From: Streptomyces griseus
Lineage (GTDB): Bacteria > Bacteroidota > Bacteroidia > Chitinophagales > Chitinophagaceae
Assembly (NCBI GenBank): GCA_943323705.2
Contig: CALPIT020000122.1
Coordinates: 1-7,603 of the forward strand
Direction of reading: 5' to 3'
Length of the DNA stretch: 7,603 bases
Shown: positions 6,014 through 7,603 of the stretch, piece by piece
Numbering within the stretch: position 1 is the stretch's first letter
Layout of the letters: every line of letters begins with the position of its first letter
Notes under the pieces: model-generated
The model's input: the letters and a program-made list of their open reading frames with translations, nothing else
The model's database searches: none
What the model was told of the DNA's origin: nothing
Program-made: the position numbers and the translations under genes

Positions 6014-7387
6014 TTAGAATCCATACTGATCAACCAAATAAGCAAATGCAGCTAAAGCAAATGCGCCTAAATTCAGTTCTCTTTTACTTACCGCTTCAAA
6101 GACATCATTATTGGCGTGATGTACATCAAAATAACGTTGACTATCCGGACGCAATTCCGCCAAAGCCGTTCCTAATTCTTTTAATGAGCCGATATCAGAA
6201 CCGCTGCCATCGTTGGAAAACTTATTAATGTCGTAATCTTCAAAAAAATGTTTCCAGGATACGACTTTCGCAAATTGAGTCGGCGTCATGTCTGTTCCAA
6301 ATCCACTTGGACTAAATCCGCCGGCGTCGCTTTCTACAGCAAATACATGCTTTTCTTTGTTTTCCTTTGCCGCTTTGAAATAAGCTTCTTCTCCCCTACT
6401 GCCATTTTCTTCGTTCATGAACATTACTATTCTTAACGTCCTTTTTGGTTTATATCCTAAGGCTCTAAATGTTCTTAATAATTCTATAGACTGCACACAA
6501 CCTGCACCATCATCATGAGCACCTTCCGCTAAATCCCAGCTGTCTAAATGACCGCCAACTGTAACAATCTCATCAGGAAAAGTTGAACCTTTGATTTCTC
6601 CAATAACATTGGCAGAAGGAACATCAGCTAACATTTCACAAGATGTTTTAAACCAGCCTTTAATTACTTTATTATTTTTTAATTGAGCACTTATCCATTC
6701 TGCATCATTGGTACTAATCGCAACAGCAGGAATCTTAGGAAATGAATCATTGTAACTCATCACTCCAGTATGCGGGTAATCGTCGACGTTACTTGCCAAT
6801 GAACGAACCATCGCTCCTATGGCTCCGTATTTAGCGGCTTCGGAAGGTCCTGCCCATCTAGCAACACCACTTTCTCCATAAGCATGAAATGTATATAAAT
6901 AAGTGGGGTTCATGGGAATATTGAGGAATACTATTTTTCCTTTGATATTTTTTTCACCCAATTCTTTAATTTGTTGTATCGATTTCACTTCGATGATTTC
7001 AGCACCTACACCATTTTTAGGACTACCAACAGAATTACCCAGTGCACATAATTTCAATTGTCTTTTTTCGCCATTCGATAATGTAACATATCCTGATTCT
7101 TTTTCACCCCTAACCCAATGAGGTACCATGCAAGGTTGTAAATAAACTGTATCTGCACCCGCTTCTTTCATCATTCTGGCTGTTTCAATTACGGCCTTTG
7201 CTGCATTAGCAGATCCGCTCAAACGAGGTCCGATTTTTTTACATATAAAACGAAGATTTTCATACGCATTGGCATTCGTCATCACTTCATTGAATATCTT
7301 TTTGATAAACAATGAATCCTGTTGCTGCGCGCTAACTGATTGACAAATGATAGTCAATAACAAAAGAAAATAAATTCTGTACTTCAT
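6014..7387 (-). CDS. secreted M28 family zinc peptidase, carboxypeptidase Q-like
   Basis: A 457-residue exported metallopeptidase, probably an aminopeptidase or dipeptidase of the M28 family (carboxypeptidase Q/PGCP type). The signal peptide is residues 1-20 with likely cleavage SVSA|QQQ. A PA-like insert is suggested at about 125-225, including IKGKIVFLN and KYGAIGAMVRS. The zinc site is complete by motif: GGHLDSWD with His280, GAHDDGAG with Asp292/Asp293, MNEENG with Glu326/Glu327 (one as general base), ESDAG with Asp354, and DVHHANND with His424. The protein lacks a C-terminal type IX sorting domain, so it is more likely periplasmic, or exported by another route. Its 3' end converges on the RsmI-like gene with a 6-bp gap. 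The ATG directly precedes the signal peptide, and a promoter candidate lies 17 bases upstream. Substrate preference cannot be read from sequence. Confidence 0.92.
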   Translation of the reverse strand: MKYRIYFLLLLTIICQSVSAQQQDSLFIKKIFNEVMTNANAYENLRFICKKIGPRLSGSANAAKAVIETARMMKEAGADTVYLQPCMVPHWVRGEKESGYVTLSNGEKRQLKLCALGNSVGSPKNGVGAEIIEVKSIQQIKELGEKNIKGKIVFLNIPMNPTYLYTFHAYGESGVARWAGPSEAAKYGAIGAMVRSLASNVDDYPHTGVMSYNDSFPKIPAVAISTNDAEWISAQLKNNKVIKGWFKTSCEMLADVPSANVIGEIKGSTFPDEIVTVGGHLDSWDLAEGAHDDGAGCVQSIELLRTFRALGYKPKRTLRIVMFMNEENGSRGEEAYFKAAKENKEKHVFAVESDAGGFSPSGFGTDMTPTQFAKVVSWKHFFEDYDINKFSNDGSGSDIGSLKELGTALAELRPDSQRYFDVHHANNDVFEAVSKRELNLGAFALAAFAYLVDQYGF

Positions 7388-7404
7388 GGAGATTTAATTA
7401 TCAG

Positions 7405-7412
7405 CAAACTTA
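7405..7412 (-). promoter_or_regulatory. candidate -7 promoter element for the M28 peptidase gene
   Basis: Read on the minus strand this is TAAGTTTG followed by C, an exact match to TAnnTTTG with the frequently seen C after it. It lies 17 bases before the peptidase ATG, so the leader would be about 10-15 nt. The -33 region overlaps the 14-bp tandem repeat and shows no obvious TTG. Confidence 0.45.
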
Positions 7413-7426
7413 AATAAAAGCGGTAG

Positions 7427-7468
7427 AATATTGAATGTAAAATATTAAATGTAAAATATCCAATGTAA
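7427..7468. repeat. three tandem 14-bp units, AATATTGAATGTAA type
   Basis: Three head-to-tail 14-base units are present: AATATTGAATGTAA, AATATTAAATGTAA and AATATCCAATGTAA. They differ only in the middle two or three bases. The array lies 40 bp upstream of the peptidase start, across the expected -33 region of its promoter, so copy number could alter promoter spacing or strength. That effect is inference. Confidence 0.8.
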
Positions 7469-7529
7469 AAGTTGGATTTAGGAAATCAAATTTTCATTTT
7501 CTCATGAATTAAAATACCTCACCCCAACC

Positions 7530-7563
7530 TTCGTGTTTCTTTGTGCCTTCGTGCCTTTGTGGC
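7530..7563. repeat. degenerate 8-bp repeat, TTYGTGCC type
   Basis: Four TTYGTG words follow one another: TTCGTG (then TTTC), TTTGTG (then CC), TTCGTG (then CC), TTTGTG (then GC), followed by an A-run. Pyrimidine alternation C, T, C, T at the third position makes it a 16-bp double period in part. It is in non-coding sequence between the peptidase and whatever follows the window. Similar phrases recur in many Bacteroidota intergenic regions to my recollection; no function is known to me. Confidence 0.65.
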
Positions 7564-7603
7564 AAAAAATAAATAATAAGAAAGTAAAAATAAGGAATAA
7601 GGA

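Noticed and set aside
6046..6436. Two small plus-strand open frames (6046-6228 and 6248-6436)
   Set aside because: Both are antisense to the conserved catalytic part of the M28 peptidase and have no supporting motif.

Overview
The window looks like ordinary chromosome from a member of the Bacteroidota, probably the Chitinophagales/Chitinophagaceae side, though that finer placement is inference. The evidence is AT-rich sequence, a PorP/SprF protein (a family tied to the Bacteroidota type IX secretion system), start codons without Shine-Dalgarno sequences, and several matches to the Bacteroidota promoter -7 element TAnnTTTG. The encoded proteins are also Bacteroidota-like in sequence. No phage, plasmid, transposase, CRISPR array, tRNA or rRNA was seen.

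Layout. Bases 1-260 hold the 3' end of trmD (tRNA m1G37 methyltransferase). Next is ade (309-1940), a full-length adenine deaminase. It meets a small lipoprotein gene on the opposite strand (1937-2356) tail to tail, with both stop codons inside one TTAA. A divergent promoter region (2357-2497) separates that gene from upp (2498-3148), uracil phosphoribosyltransferase. A 297-bp gene-free stretch (3149-3445) carries heptamer-like repeats and two identical 34-bp direct repeats, each able to fold into a hairpin. It is followed by a stand-alone PorP/SprF outer-membrane protein gene (3446-4471). An EI24/CysZ-type membrane protein gene (4539-5312) overlaps an RsmI-like methyltransferase gene (5312-6007) by one base. 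That gene converges, with a 6-bp gap, on a secreted M28 zinc peptidase gene (6014-7387, minus strand). The last 216 bp contain the peptidase's probable promoter and two more short-period repeat tracts.

How the genes relate. ade and upp both belong to nucleobase salvage (adenine to hypoxanthine, uracil to UMP) but are separated by an opposing gene and are not one operon. trmD and the RsmI-like gene are RNA-modification or RNA-modification-like functions. The lipoprotein, PorP/SprF protein and M28 peptidase act in the envelope. No multi-gene defence or biosynthetic system is visible. The least explained material is the intergenic repeats: the paired 34-bp hairpin repeats and four short-period tracts with 7-, 14- or 8-bp units.
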